DNA of 16,998 nucleotides from Gammaproteobacteria bacterium (GCA_023381235.1 JAMCTV010000128.1:1-16998); one strand, 5' to 3'. Numbered from the stretch's first letter, positions 1 to 6,614 are shown. Numbers and translations are program-made. The notes: a model not told the origin generated them from the letters alone.

Positions 1-529
1 TCACCAGCGACAGCGGCGTGGTATGACGGCGCGCCATTTCGATTTCGCGGTTAAGCGTGGGGTTCATGGTGGCGCGGTTATTCACCCCGGTAAGCGGGTA
101 CATGAATGCCGCCTTGAGCGCCTCGTGATACAGCAGGGCATTGCGTAGCGGGTAGACCAGACTGCACAGTAAATCTTCGAGTTGAGCGGTCTCTGACGCG
201 CTGAAGTGCCTTCTGCGCGTAAAGACAAGCTGGCCGAGTTCTTCTCCGGCCAGCGTCAGGCTGTAACTGCACGAGTGGCGCGCCGCCTGGCCCAGATGCA
301 CAACAGCGCTGTTTTCATAGGCGACGGCGTCAAATGGCACGCAGGAGCGCGCTTCCTCGGCGAATATCTCAATTACCTTGGGTACGTCCAGCGTCGTTTG
401 CAGCGTAGCGGTGATTCTCTGCGCAACCTTCTGCGCGCTCGGCGCGCCGCCGTAACCGCGGCTGCGCCGGCGCGCGTCATAGGACGCCCGCTTCAGATCA
501 ACCGTTTTTATCTGCTGTAAAGTTGCCAT
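1..529 (-). CDS. Diguanylate cyclase (GGDEF), N-terminal 176 residues, cut by window edge
   Basis: Only the N-terminal part is present; the catalytic GG(D/E)EF loop lies beyond the left edge. Seen: a start ATG at 529, a basic N-terminus (residues 10-25), a GAF-like or otherwise unassigned sensory region at about 35-130, a short helix (ALLYHEALKAAF), then YPLTGVNNR at about 144-152. That last motif matches the DxLTGLxNR opening of GGDEF domains, with Tyr in place of the usual Asp, followed by a run ending LSLV as in the first GGDEF strand. Family knowledge: such proteins make cyclic di-GMP from two GTP. Whether this one is active cannot be judged without the missing half. There is no signal peptide or membrane segment in this part, so it is probably cytoplasmic. 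It is divergent from the lipoprotein gene and shares a 317-base intergenic region containing a perfect palindrome. Confidence 0.8.
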   Translation of the reverse strand, partial: MATLQQIKTVDLKRASYDARRRSRGYGGAPSAQKVAQRITATLQTTLDVPKVIEIFAEEARSCVPFDAVAYENSAVVHLGQAARHSCSYSLTLAGEELGQLVFTRRRHFSASETAQLEDLLCSLVYPLRNALLYHEALKAAFMYPLTGVNNRATMNPTLNREIEMARRHTTPLSLV

Positions 530-846
530 TAAGCTGTCTCAACTAACTTCATCAGTTAAATCCACGCTAAAGTTGTGCCAGTTGTCACACATTTATAATT
601 CATTATAAAACAATCTGTTGCATGGGCCCACCCGTGTCGAGGATGACTTGGTCAAATATTTGACCCAACATGTGCCGACTTTTGCCGGTTGGTGCCGCCG
701 CTTCTGCCCGATAATACGCTGAAGCCGGTTTTAGCACTACATACCAGGCTGGCGGGTGGAGAACATATGTGCTTGCCAGCACCGCTTGGGCATGTTAAAT
801 TTTTTAGGGCGTCATGCCTTCCTAAAACCACACAAGGGGTAATACG
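530..846. promoter_or_regulatory. Divergent intergenic region between the GGDEF gene and the lipoprotein gene
   Basis: This stretch holds the control region for two divergent genes. A TATAAT facing the GGDEF gene lies at 602-607 (minus strand) and a GATAAT facing the lipoprotein gene at 710-715; neither has a convincing -35 box. A perfect palindrome at 650-665 lies about 60-65 bp upstream of both inferred starts. The possible leader peptide frame (767-850) occupies the right end. Promoter calls here are weak. Confidence 0.4.
650..665. promoter_or_regulatory. Perfect 16-bp palindrome, operator candidate
   Basis: GGTCAAATATTTGACC equals its own reverse complement, and flanking TTG / CAA bases extend the symmetry after one extra C. 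It sits in the middle of a divergent intergenic region. This size and symmetry suit a dimeric regulator. I do not recognise the site as belonging to a named regulator. Confidence 0.55.
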
Positions 847-850
847 ATGA
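767..850 (+). CDS. Possible 27-residue leader peptide overlapping the lipoprotein start
   Basis: A short frame starts at ATG 767 with GGAG at 758-761, five bases upstream, a spacing better than many real genes here. It runs 27 codons to a TGA at 848-850 that overlaps the lipoprotein ATG (847-849) as ATGA, the arrangement typical of translational coupling. The peptide begins MCLPAPLGHVKFF and has two Cys. It has no recognisable domain and no obvious run of regulatory codons. A frame this short is expected by chance, so the support is only the ribosome binding site and the exact overlap. Confidence 0.3.
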   Translation: MCLPAPLGHVKFFRASCLPKTTQGVIR

Positions 851-1011
851 GCAAAAAATTCCTGATGTTGTTGGGTGCTTTGGTAATCGCGATCGGTCTT
901 GCCGCGTGCGAAAAGAAAGAAGCCACTGCGCCGGCCGGTGAAGAAGGCGGCCAGACCATGGAGCAGCCCGCTGAGGGCGGCGGCGAGTCCGCGGGCGGAT
1001 CAAGCGAGTAA
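847..1011 (+). CDS. Small lipoprotein, 54 aa, function unknown
   Basis: The product has a short basic N-terminus (MSKK), a hydrophobic segment (about 5-19) and a lipobox Leu-Ala-Ala-Cys with Cys21 as the predicted lipidated residue. This predicts export by Sec and processing by signal peptidase II. The mature chain is only 34 residues and low in complexity: Glu, Gly, Ala and Pro rich, beginning CEKKEATAPA, strongly acidic overall and with no domain. Such peptides resemble the small 'lipoprotein attachment' proteins common in proteobacteria, but no function can be assigned. Residues after the Cys (Glu at +2) do not give the Asp inner-membrane signal, so outer-membrane sorting is the default inference. 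AAGGGG at about 834-838 serves as the ribosome binding site. The gene is followed by two stem-loops before pncC. Confidence 0.75.
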   Translation: MSKKFLMLLGALVIAIGLAACEKKEATAPAGEEGGQTMEQPAEGGGESAGGSSE

Positions 1012-1020
1012 TTTTGCAAT

Positions 1021-1049
1021 GCCGGTTGGCAGCGTCCCTGCCAGCCGGC
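1021..1049 (+). repeat. 12-bp stem-loop after the lipoprotein gene
   Basis: Arms 1021-1032 and 1038-1049 pair along 12 bp with one G-T wobble around a five-base loop (CGTCC). There is no T-tract on the plus-strand side, so this is more likely an RNA 3' end stabiliser than a full terminator. Confidence 0.5.
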
Positions 1050-1106
1050 ATATACCGCTCAGCAGCCGGTACGCGCCCGCACAGAGCGCGCATCGGCCGT
1101 ATCAGT

Positions 1107-1142
1107 AAGGCCGCGCATAGCCTCCTCACGCAGCGGCCTTTT
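1107..1142 (+). terminator. Rho-independent terminator-like hairpin before pncC
   Basis: AAGGCCGC (1107-1114) pairs with GCGGCCTT (1133-1140), and the T-run continues to 1142. The 18-base loop is large, so strength is uncertain. It lies just upstream of the pncC start and would end the lipoprotein transcript. Confidence 0.5.
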
Positions 1143-1150
1143 GTGCCTCC

Positions 1151-1654
1151 ATGAATGTACCGGACGACACAACTCTCACCACTCTTGCCCGCCAAACCGG
1201 CGTCCTGCTGAAGAAGCGCGGCGTGATGCTCACCTGTGCCGAGTCCTGCACCGGCGGCTACATCGCGCAAATGATAACTTCCATCCCGGGCAGCTCGGAA
1301 TGGTTTGAGCGCGGCTTCGTAACTTACACCAACATCGCCAAACACGAAATGCTGGGCGTTGCCTGCGCGACGCTTGAAACGCGCGGCGCGGTGAGCGAAC
1401 AAACCGCACGCGAAATGGCCGAGGGCGCGCTTACGCACAGTCACGCGCAGGTGAGCCTCGCGGTGAGCGGCATCGCGGGGCCTTCCGGCGGCACACCGGA
1501 AAAGCCCGTCGGCACGGTGTGCCTTGCCTGGGCCGGAAAGGGGAGAGAAACACTGAGCCACACCGGACATTTTAGCGGCGACCGCGAAGCGGTACGCCGC
1601 GCCGCGGTGCAATCGGCCTTGCAGGGCGTGCTGGATTTTCTCGCCGCCGAATGA
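1151..1654 (+). CDS. pncC: Nicotinamide-nucleotide amidase (CinA C-terminal domain family)
   Basis: This is a stand-alone 167-residue CinA C-terminal-type protein, the usual length for PncC. Family knowledge: it deamidates nicotinamide mononucleotide to nicotinate mononucleotide in the pyridine nucleotide salvage cycle, in the cytoplasm. Seen: the catalytic Ser motif CAESCTGG (Ser32), ERGFVTYTNIAKHEMLGV at about 53-70 with the Tyr and Lys conserved in the family, SGIAGPSGGTPEKPVGTV at about 105-122, and FSGDR near the C-terminus. There is no competence or molybdopterin-like N-terminal domain, so it is the short form. No strong Shine-Dalgarno precedes ATG 1151. Its stop overlaps the start of thpR (ATGA at 1651-1654), so the two genes are probably co-translated. 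Confidence 0.93.
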   Translation: MNVPDDTTLTTLARQTGVLLKKRGVMLTCAESCTGGYIAQMITSIPGSSEWFERGFVTYTNIAKHEMLGVACATLETRGAVSEQTAREMAEGALTHSHAQVSLAVSGIAGPSGGTPEKPVGTVCLAWAGKGRETLSHTGHFSGDREAVRRAAVQSALQGVLDFLAAE

Positions 1655-2232
1655 ATGAAAAACCCGCTACGCAGCGTTTGTTTTTCGCCCTGCTGCCGGA
1701 CGCAACGCTGCATGAACGGTTCATCAGGTTATGCAACGAGCTGGCCATAAACGGCGCGCCGGTCGCACCCGGCAACCTGCATCTCACTCTGGTGTTTCTC
1801 GGCAGCACGGATGCGAACACGCGGCTTGATATCGAGCGCGCCTGCGACAGCGTGCAAGCCGCCGCCTTTACCCTCACGCTGGATCAAACCGGCTATTGGC
1901 CCAAGCCGCACATCGTGTGGCTGGGCTCCACGGTGACGCCACCTGAGTTGAGTCAACTGGTCGCACAACTCAATGCGATAGCCGCGCGTTTCGGCTTCAC
2001 CGTGGACACGCGCCCTTACGCGCCGCATATCACTTTGGCGCGCAAGGCGCGCGCCTTGAAAGGGGCGCGCATTACCCCGCTCCAGTGGGAGGCGCGCGGT
2101 TTTTCCCTTATGGAGTCGCAACCCACGCCGCAGGGCGTACGCTACGTCGAGTTGCGGCGCTGGAATCTACAGCAGGACTACTCCACCGGCGCCGCGGGGT
2201 CATTGCCCCACTCCGACCATGCGCCGGGATAA
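1651..2232 (+). CDS. thpR: RNA 2',3'-cyclic phosphodiesterase (2H family)
   Basis: The 193-residue product is a LigT/ThpR type 2H phosphoesterase. Seen: the N-terminal RLFFALLPD strand, first signature HLTL (His44, Thr46) followed by VFLG, and second signature HITL (His126, Thr128) after the RPYAPH stretch. These two HxT motifs form the catalytic pair. Family knowledge: it hydrolyses 2',3'-cyclic phosphate ends on RNA, and some members ligate tRNA halves in vitro. The start overlaps the pncC stop by four bases, placing both in one operon. The last roughly 20 residues, after RRWNLQQ, look like non-conserved tail. The 3' end overlaps the convergent rhodanese gene by 55 bp. Confidence 0.92.
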   Translation: MNEKPATQRLFFALLPDATLHERFIRLCNELAINGAPVAPGNLHLTLVFLGSTDANTRLDIERACDSVQAAAFTLTLDQTGYWPKPHIVWLGSTVTPPELSQLVAQLNAIAARFGFTVDTRPYAPHITLARKARALKGARITPLQWEARGFSLMESQPTPQGVRYVELRRWNLQQDYSTGAAGSLPHSDHAPG

Positions 2233-2987
2233 CCCTTGACGCGCGGATAACCGAGCGCCTTGAGCACGATATAGGTATGCGAGGAGCGGTGATGCGTCTG
2301 GCAATAGGTGATGACCTCTTTGTCCGGCGTCACGCCCAGCGCCGCAAGCTGCGCGCGCAACGCGGCCTCCGGCTTCAGGCGTGTGTGATTCTGCGCGTCT
2401 ATCGTCAGCGTCCAGTCCATGTTCACCGCGCCGGGGATATGGCCGCCGCGCGCGGCGCGTTTGTCCACGCCGCGAAATTCGCCCGGCGTGCGCGCATCCA
2501 GCAATGCCACCTTGGGATCATTGAGATGCGCGAGGATATGGTCTTTATCCGCCTGCGCGCCCTCGTTAAGCCCCCCGACCTGATAGTTGCCGGTTTTGGC
2601 CACGCCGTGCTCGCTGCTTAGCGGGCGGTTTTCCGCCATCCAGGCGCGCAGGCCGCCGTTCAACAGCGAAAAATGCTTGTGTCCGATCACGTCCAGCGTC
2701 CACAACAGGCGGCATGCCTTGCCGCCGCCCTCGTCGTCGTAAGCCACGACGTGGCGCTCCGGCGTAAGTCCGATGCCCGACAACACCTGGCTTAAGTGCG
2801 CGCTATCCGGCAGCAGCCCCATCACCGGGGGCCTGGCCGCGACAATCTGCGCGTACTCCAGGTGCACCGCGCCGGGGATATGGCCGCGCGCATACACCTC
2901 CGGTCTGCATAAATCCACAATCAACATTCCCGCCTCGTGCAGATGTTGTTCCAGCGTGGCGGGTTCGAGTATCAACGGCAATGGCAT
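2178..2987 (-). CDS. Two-domain sulfurtransferase (thiosulfate or 3-mercaptopyruvate type rhodanese)
   Basis: The 269-residue product has two rhodanese domains. The N-terminal, non-catalytic domain (about 5-125) has VDLCRPEVYARGHIPGAVHL. The C-terminal domain (about 145-269) has LLDARTPGEF, RGGHIPGAVNMDW and the active-site loop CQTHHRSS with Cys229. Family knowledge: Cys accepts a sulfane sulfur and passes it to cyanide or another thiophile. The loop is not the CRKGVT of classical bovine rhodanese nor the CG(S)GVT of mercaptopyruvate enzymes, so the donor is left open. I placed the start at ATG 2987 because AGGAG (complement of 2996-3000) lies eight bases upstream; an in-frame GTG at 2996 would overlap that site. 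There is no signal peptide, so it is cytoplasmic. It is divergent from htpG. Confidence 0.9.
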   Translation of the reverse strand: MPLPLILEPATLEQHLHEAGMLIVDLCRPEVYARGHIPGAVHLEYAQIVAARPPVMGLLPDSAHLSQVLSGIGLTPERHVVAYDDEGGGKACRLLWTLDVIGHKHFSLLNGGLRAWMAENRPLSSEHGVAKTGNYQVGGLNEGAQADKDHILAHLNDPKVALLDARTPGEFRGVDKRAARGGHIPGAVNMDWTLTIDAQNHTRLKPEAALRAQLAALGVTPDKEVITYCQTHHRSSHTYIVLKALGYPRVKGYPGAWSEWGNDPAAPVE

Positions 2988-3046
2988 GAAACGCACTCCT
3001 GTTTTTTGCGTAAAGCTTACCTGTTTCGGGCCCGCATGGCAAAACG

Positions 3047-3074
3047 CTTGAAGCGGCGCGATTCATCTCCATTA
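3047..3074 (+). promoter_or_regulatory. Sigma-32-type heat-shock promoter of htpG
   Basis: CTTGAA (3047-3052, a perfect heat-shock -35 box) is followed by a 14-base spacer and CTCCATTA (3067-3074), close to CCCCATNT. This predicts a start near 3081 and a 35-base leader. htpG is a classical sigma-32 regulon gene. Confidence 0.65.
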
Positions 3075-3115
3075 CGGTATAATTTTCCCCATATCGTAAA
3101 AGGAGCAACATCACG

Positions 3116-4999
3116 ATGACTGTCGCCACACACAAGGAAACCCTGGGTTTTCAGACCGAAGTCCGGCAATTGCTGAAACTCATGATTCATTCGCTGTACA
3201 GCAACAAGGAAATATTTTTGCGCGAGTTGATCTCCAACGCCTCCGACGCCCTGGACAAACTGCGTTTCGAGGCGCTCGCCGACGATGCTTTGTACCAAGG
3301 CGACAGCGACCTCAAAATCCGCGTGAGCTGCGACAAGGTTGCGCGCACCGTCACCATCAGCGACAACGGCATCGGCATGTCGCGCGAGGAGGTCATCGCC
3401 AACATCGGCACCATCGCCAAGTCCGGCACACGTGAATTTTTCGACAAACTCTCCGGCGACGCGGCCAAGGATGCCCACCTCATCGGACAGTTCGGCGTCG
3501 GCTTCTACTCCGCCTTCATCGTGGCGGACAAGGTCGCGCTCACCACGCGCCGTGCGGGGTTAGGCCCCGAACACGGCGTGCGCTGGGAATCCGCAGGCGA
3601 GGGCGATTACAGCATCGAGACCGTGGAAAAACCCGCGCGTGGCACCGAGGTCACGCTGCACCTGCGCGAGGGCGAGGATGAATTCCTGGACGGCCTCAGG
3701 CTGCGCGCCGTCATCCGCAAATACTCCGACCACATCAACGCGCCCATCCTGCTGCCCGCGGAAGGCAAGGACAAGGCGGGCGAAGAAACCGTGAATCGCG
3801 CCTCGGCCCTGTGGGCGCGCGCCAAGAGCGATATCAGCGCCGAGGAATACAACGAATTTTACAAACACGTCGCGCACGACTTCGAAAACCCGCTCGCGCA
3901 GCTGCACAGCCGCGTCGAGGGCAAGCTCGAATACACGCTGTTGTTATACATCCCCGCGCACGCGCCGTTCGATTTATGGGAGCGCGACAGCGCCCACGGC
4001 GTGAAGCTCTACGTGCGGCGCGTGTTCATCATGGAGGACAACAAGCACCTGCTGCCGCGCTACCTGCGCTTCGTGCGTGGCGTGATTGACTCCAACGACT
4101 TGCCGCTCAACGTGTCGCGCGAAATCCTGCAAGGCAGCAAGATCATAGACAGCATCCGCGCCGCGGCCACCAAGCGCATCCTGGGGCTGCTCGAAGACAT
4201 GGCGGCGAACGACGCGGAAAAGTATGCCGCCTTCTGGAAAGAGTTCGGGCGCGTGCTCAAGGAAGGCGTGGTGGAAGACCATGCCAACCGCGAGCAGATC
4301 GCCAAGCTGATGCGCTTCGCCTCCACGCATCATGATACCGAACAGCAAAGCGTTTCATTGAACGATTACGTCGCGCGCATGAAGCACGGCCAGGACAGGA
4401 TTTACTACATCACCGCCGAAAACTTCAATGCCGCCAAACACAGCCCGCACCTGGAGTTGCTGCGCAAAAAAGGCCTGGAAGTGCTGCTCATGCACGAACC
4501 GGTGGACGAATGGGTGGTAGGCCACCTGCACGAGTTCGAGGGCAAGTCCCTGCAATCAGCCGCCAAGGGCGAGCTCGATCTGGGGAAGTTCTCCGACAAG
4601 CAAGACGAAGAAACACACAAAAAGGCCGAGAGCGAACTTAAAAGCCTGGTGGAGCGCATCAAGACCGCGCTGGGCGACCAAGTCGCCGAAGTGCGCGTGA
4701 GCCAGCGCCTGACGGCTTCACCCGCCTGCCTGGTAAGCGGCGCGCACGATCTCGGCATACACCTGGAGCGTTTGCTCAAGGCGTCCGGACAAACCGTGCC
4801 CGGCGGCAAGCCCGCGCTGGAGATCAACCCCGATCATCCGTTAATCAAAAAACTGGATCAGGAAACCAACGGCGCACGCTTCGAAGACTGGGCCCACATC
4901 CTGTACGACCAAGCCCTGCTCTCCGAAGGCGCCCACCTCCCCGACCCCGCCGCCTTCGTCCGCCGCCTCAACAACCGCTTGCTGGAGATCAACCAGTGA
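3116..4999 (+). CDS. htpG: Molecular chaperone HtpG (bacterial Hsp90)
   Basis: The full-length 627-residue protein matches the usual HtpG size. N-terminal ATPase domain: FLRELISNASDALDKLR (Glu37, Asn41), SDNGIGM (Asp83, Gly87), GTIAKSGTREF and the lid/Gly-rich IGQFGVGFYSAFIVADKV (about 123-140). The middle domain carries NVSREILQ with the conserved Arg that contacts ATP gamma-phosphate. The C-terminal dimerisation domain follows and ends without the MEEVD tail of eukaryotic Hsp90, as expected for bacteria. Family knowledge: an ATP-driven cytoplasmic dimer that remodels client proteins with the DnaK system. A strong AAAGGAG sits upstream of ATG 3116, and a heat-shock promoter precedes it. No clear terminator follows; the cassette cluster begins about 60 bp downstream. 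Confidence 0.98.
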   Translation: MTVATHKETLGFQTEVRQLLKLMIHSLYSNKEIFLRELISNASDALDKLRFEALADDALYQGDSDLKIRVSCDKVARTVTISDNGIGMSREEVIANIGTIAKSGTREFFDKLSGDAAKDAHLIGQFGVGFYSAFIVADKVALTTRRAGLGPEHGVRWESAGEGDYSIETVEKPARGTEVTLHLREGEDEFLDGLRLRAVIRKYSDHINAPILLPAEGKDKAGEETVNRASALWARAKSDISAEEYNEFYKHVAHDFENPLAQLHSRVEGKLEYTLLLYIPAHAPFDLWERDSAHGVKLYVRRVFIMEDNKHLLPRYLRFVRGVIDSNDLPLNVSREILQGSKIIDSIRAAATKRILGLLEDMAANDAEKYAAFWKEFGRVLKEGVVEDHANREQIAKLMRFASTHHDTEQQSVSLNDYVARMKHGQDRIYYITAENFNAAKHSPHLELLRKKGLEVLLMHEPVDEWVVGHLHEFEGKSLQSAAKGELDLGKFSDKQDEETHKKAESELKSLVERIKTALGDQVAEVRVSQRLTASPACLVSGAHDLGIHLERLLKASGQTVPGGKPALEINPDHPLIKKLDQETNGARFEDWAHILYDQALLSEGAHLPDPAAFVRRLNNRLLEINQ

Positions 5000-5060
5000 A
5001 CGCGCTCACCAAACGACAGCAGGCTGGTTGCAGAGCGGCGCTTTATGGAGTCTAATTCTA

Positions 5061-5172
5061 GTTGAGCGGCGCGCAGCGCCACGACCTGCGTGGTTTCTTT
5101 CAAGGAGACGGATTGCGTGTCGTGCCCGGTTTCTGTCACACCCGCGGTGGCGCTAGACGCGCGCCGCTCAAC
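5061..5172. repeat. Interrupted long inverted repeat, 14 + 8 bp
   Basis: GTTGAGCGGCGCGC (5061-5074) and its exact complement (5159-5172) bracket a second pair, AGCGCCAC (5075-5082) with GTGGCGCT (5147-5154), leaving a four-base bulge (AGAC). The central loop is about 64 bases. The outer GTTGAGC fits the GTTRRRY core of an integron recombination site, so this could be a very short gene-less cassette; that reading is an inference. Confidence 0.55.
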
Positions 5173-5196
5173 AGGACGCGAGTTGTCCCTCACTCC

Positions 5197-5225
5197 GGTT
5201 GGCCGGCGCTGCGCGCCGCCCAACC
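5197..5225. repeat. 13-bp hairpin inside attC-like site A
   Basis: GGTTGGCCGGCGC (5197-5209) and GCGCCGCCCAACC (5213-5225) pair with one mismatch around a TGC loop. Confidence 0.6.
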
Positions 5226-5273
5226 CTCGTTCGACCCGTCACCGCCCCCTCCGGTCGCGGCTGTCGCCCGCTC

Positions 5274-5302
5274 GTGATTAAGGTCATTCTATCCTTAATC
5301 AC
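5274..5302. repeat. Perfect 10-bp hairpin inside attC-like site A
   Basis: GTGATTAAGG (5274-5283) and CCTTAATCAC (5293-5302) are exact complements around a nine-base loop. It is AT-rich against GC-rich surroundings and is not followed by a T-run. Confidence 0.65.
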
Positions 5303-5389
5303 TCGGGGTGCGCCTCAACTCGCGTCCCGTTGGGCGACAAAAGTCGCCGATCAAGCCCTCACGAATACACTCGAAAGGAGAGCTAAGTC

Positions 5390-5833
5390 ATGAGTTCCAA
5401 GCCGTTCATCCTCAAACCAGGCGATCGTAGGCCCGCTCTTAGCGTCATCGGCACTCAGGTCACCGTCCTTGCATCAGAGGCAGATATACAAGACCAGCAG
5501 ATCACGGCGCAGTCGGGTGACGAAGGAACGGGGCCTCCGCCACACAGCCACGATTGGGACGAGTCGTTTTATGTGACCAAAGGCCAGATTGAATTCAGGT
5601 GTGGTGGTGAGACTGTCATGTGTACGGCAGGTACACTCGTACATGTTCCAGCCGGTACCGTTCATGCGTTTAGCTATGGCCGAGGTGGCGGTGAAATGCT
5701 GGAAATCACTGGAAGGCGAAGCAATGCGGTTCCGATGTTCACCGCACTAGATCGCGAGATTCCCCCTGGTCCGCCGGACGTCGCAAAAGTGATCCAAGTG
5801 CTCGCCGAGCACGGCGTCAAGGTTCACATTTGA
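5390..5833 (+). CDS. Single-domain cupin protein, substrate unknown (cassette gene)
   Basis: The 147-residue product is a small cupin_2 barrel. Seen: cupin motif 1 with PPPHSHDWDESFYVTKGQ, giving His52, His54 and Glu58, and motif 2 GTLVHVPAGTVHAF with His92. These are the four usual metal ligands, so it probably binds a divalent metal. There is no second domain, no DNA-binding region and no signal peptide, so it is a cytoplasmic enzyme or sensor of unknown substrate. AAAGGAG lies about ten bases before ATG 5390. It is the first gene of the cassette cluster, starting 55 bases after the R' core of site A and ending 30 bases before site B, the spacing typical of a gene cassette. Its last 24 codons plus stop fall inside the 684-bp duplication. 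Confidence 0.85.
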   Translation: MSSKPFILKPGDRRPALSVIGTQVTVLASEADIQDQQITAQSGDEGTGPPPHSHDWDESFYVTKGQIEFRCGGETVMCTAGTLVHVPAGTVHAFSYGRGGGEMLEITGRRSNAVPMFTALDREIPPGPPDVAKVIQVLAEHGVKVHI

Positions 5834-5862
5834 TGCGGCGCCGGCACTTATTTTTGATTGTC

Positions 5863-5930
5863 GCCCAACCAGCGGTTCCAGCGGACGGTCCTCGCTTCGC
5901 GAGGCCCGCCGCTGAACCGCGGCGTTCGGT
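5863..5930 (+). other. attC site B
   Basis: R'' GCCCAAC (5863-5869), two-base spacer, L'' GCGGTTCCAGCGG (5872-5884), inner hairpin CCTCGC-TTC-GCGAGG (5890-5904), L' CCGCTGAACCGC (5909-5920), then R' GTTCGGT (5924-5930). L'' is complementary to L' except for one extra C, matching the extrahelical base that marks integron attC sites. The R' core departs from GTTRRRY at one position. It lies just after the cupin stop. Confidence 0.8.
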
Positions 5931-5997
5931 GGTACTCTATCCGAGTGTCTGAGTAGCAGGTCGTATTCGTCAACATCAAAACTGGAGGGGAGAACCC

Positions 5998-6444
5998 ATG
6001 GGAATGATCGGCTTCTTGTACGGTGTAATCAGCTATGCAGTATTTCTCGCAAGCTTCCTGTATGCCATCGGTTTTGTCGGCAACCTGCTGGTTCCGAAGT
6101 CGATTGACTCGGGGCCGTCCGGGTCGCTCGGCGAAGCCCTTCTCGTCAATGTCGTGTTGCTGGGGCTCTTCGCCGTTCAGCATAGCGTCATGGCCCGGCC
6201 GGCCTTCAAGGCCTGGTGGACGAAGATAGTTCCCCAATCGGTGGAGCGCAGCACATACGTCCTGATCTCGAGCCTGTTGCTCGCCTTGCTCTTCTGGAAG
6301 TGGGAGCCGATGACCGGCGTGATATGGAGCGTGGAGAATCAGGCAGGCTACCTGGTCCTGATGGCGCTTTTCTGGCTGGGATGGCTGATCGTTCTCCTGT
6401 CAACGTTCATGATCAGCCATTTCGACCTGTTCGGCTTGCGCCAA
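5998..6444 (+). pseudogene. Truncated first copy of the mddA-like gene (149 codons)
   Basis: This copy has the same ribosome binding site (GGAGGGGAG) and ATG as the intact gene, and encodes identical residues 1-149 up to Leu-Arg-Gln149. At the duplication junction the frame passes into cupin DNA in a wrong frame, reading 63 foreign residues to a stop at 6636. It therefore lacks the C-terminal RHPIMLG and EERDL segments that bind S-adenosylmethionine in this family, and cannot be active as a methyltransferase. It keeps about four membrane segments, so if translated it would make an unstable or possibly interfering membrane fragment; that last point is speculation. Confidence 0.88.
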
Positions 6445-6517
6445 TCCCCCTGGTCCGCCGGACGTCGCAAAAGTGATCCAAGTGCTCGCCGAGCACGGCG
6501 TCAAGGTTCACATTTGA
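6445..6517 (+). pseudogene. Cupin 3' remnant
   Basis: This is the duplicated last 24 codons and stop of the cupin gene (the copy of 5761-5833), without start or motifs. It is read through out of frame by the chimeric mddA frame. Confidence 0.9.
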
Positions 6518-6546
6518 TGCGGCGCCGGCACTTATTTTTGATTGTC

Positions 6547-6614
6547 GCCCAACCAGCGGTTCCAGCGGACGGTCCTCGCTTCGCGAGGCCCGCCGCTGAA
6601 CCGCGGCGTTCGGT
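6547..6614 (+). other. attC site B, duplicated copy
   Basis: Identical to 5863-5930 at an offset of 684 bases. It now lies between the truncated and the complete mddA copies, so recombination between the two B sites would precisely delete one repeat unit. Confidence 0.8.

Larger units (their letters stand above)
5166..5335 (+). other. attC-like site A, long form with nested hairpins
   Basis: GCTCAAC (5166-5172, fits R'' RYYYAAC) and GTTGGGC (5329-5335, fits R' GTTRRRY) pair with one G-T wobble. After a 1x1 mismatch (A5173/C5328), GGACGCGAGTTG (5174-5185) and CAACTCGCGTCC (5316-5327) form a perfect 12-bp L''/L' stem. Two further hairpins lie inside. Unlike site B, there is no extra base in L'', and 170 bases is longer than most attC sites. 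An alternative, shorter pairing would use GCCCAAC at 5218-5224 as R''. Confidence 0.55.
5000..5389. other. Gene-free 390 bases between htpG and the cupin gene
   Basis: No convincing coding frame is present; the short frames here have no domain or clear ribosome binding site. The stretch is dominated by inverted repeats: a 22-bp interrupted stem (5061-5172), a long attC-like site (5166-5335) with nested hairpins, and finally the cupin leader with its ribosome binding site GAAAGGAG near 5374. Confidence 0.6.

Noticed and set aside
812..1612. Minus-strand open frame of 266 codons across the lipoprotein and pncC genes
   Set aside because: It is low-complexity, Arg/Ala rich, has no domain and overlaps two well-supported genes; it is a GC-rich antisense shadow.
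3087..3094. CCCCATAT as a sigma-32 -10 box for htpG
   Set aside because: It lies 34 bases from CTTGAA, too far, and a start from it would fall on the ribosome binding site. CTCCATTA at 3067-3074 has correct spacing.
5062..5281. Short plus-strand frames of 63-71 codons in the htpG-cupin gap
   Set aside because: They run through the inverted repeats of the attC-like site, have no ribosome binding site or domain, and use Arg/Pro-rich codons expected from hairpin DNA.
5532..5833. Possibility that the cupin is a transcription regulator (AraC or XRE type with cupin)
   Set aside because: The chain contains no helix-turn-helix; it is a single barrel only.
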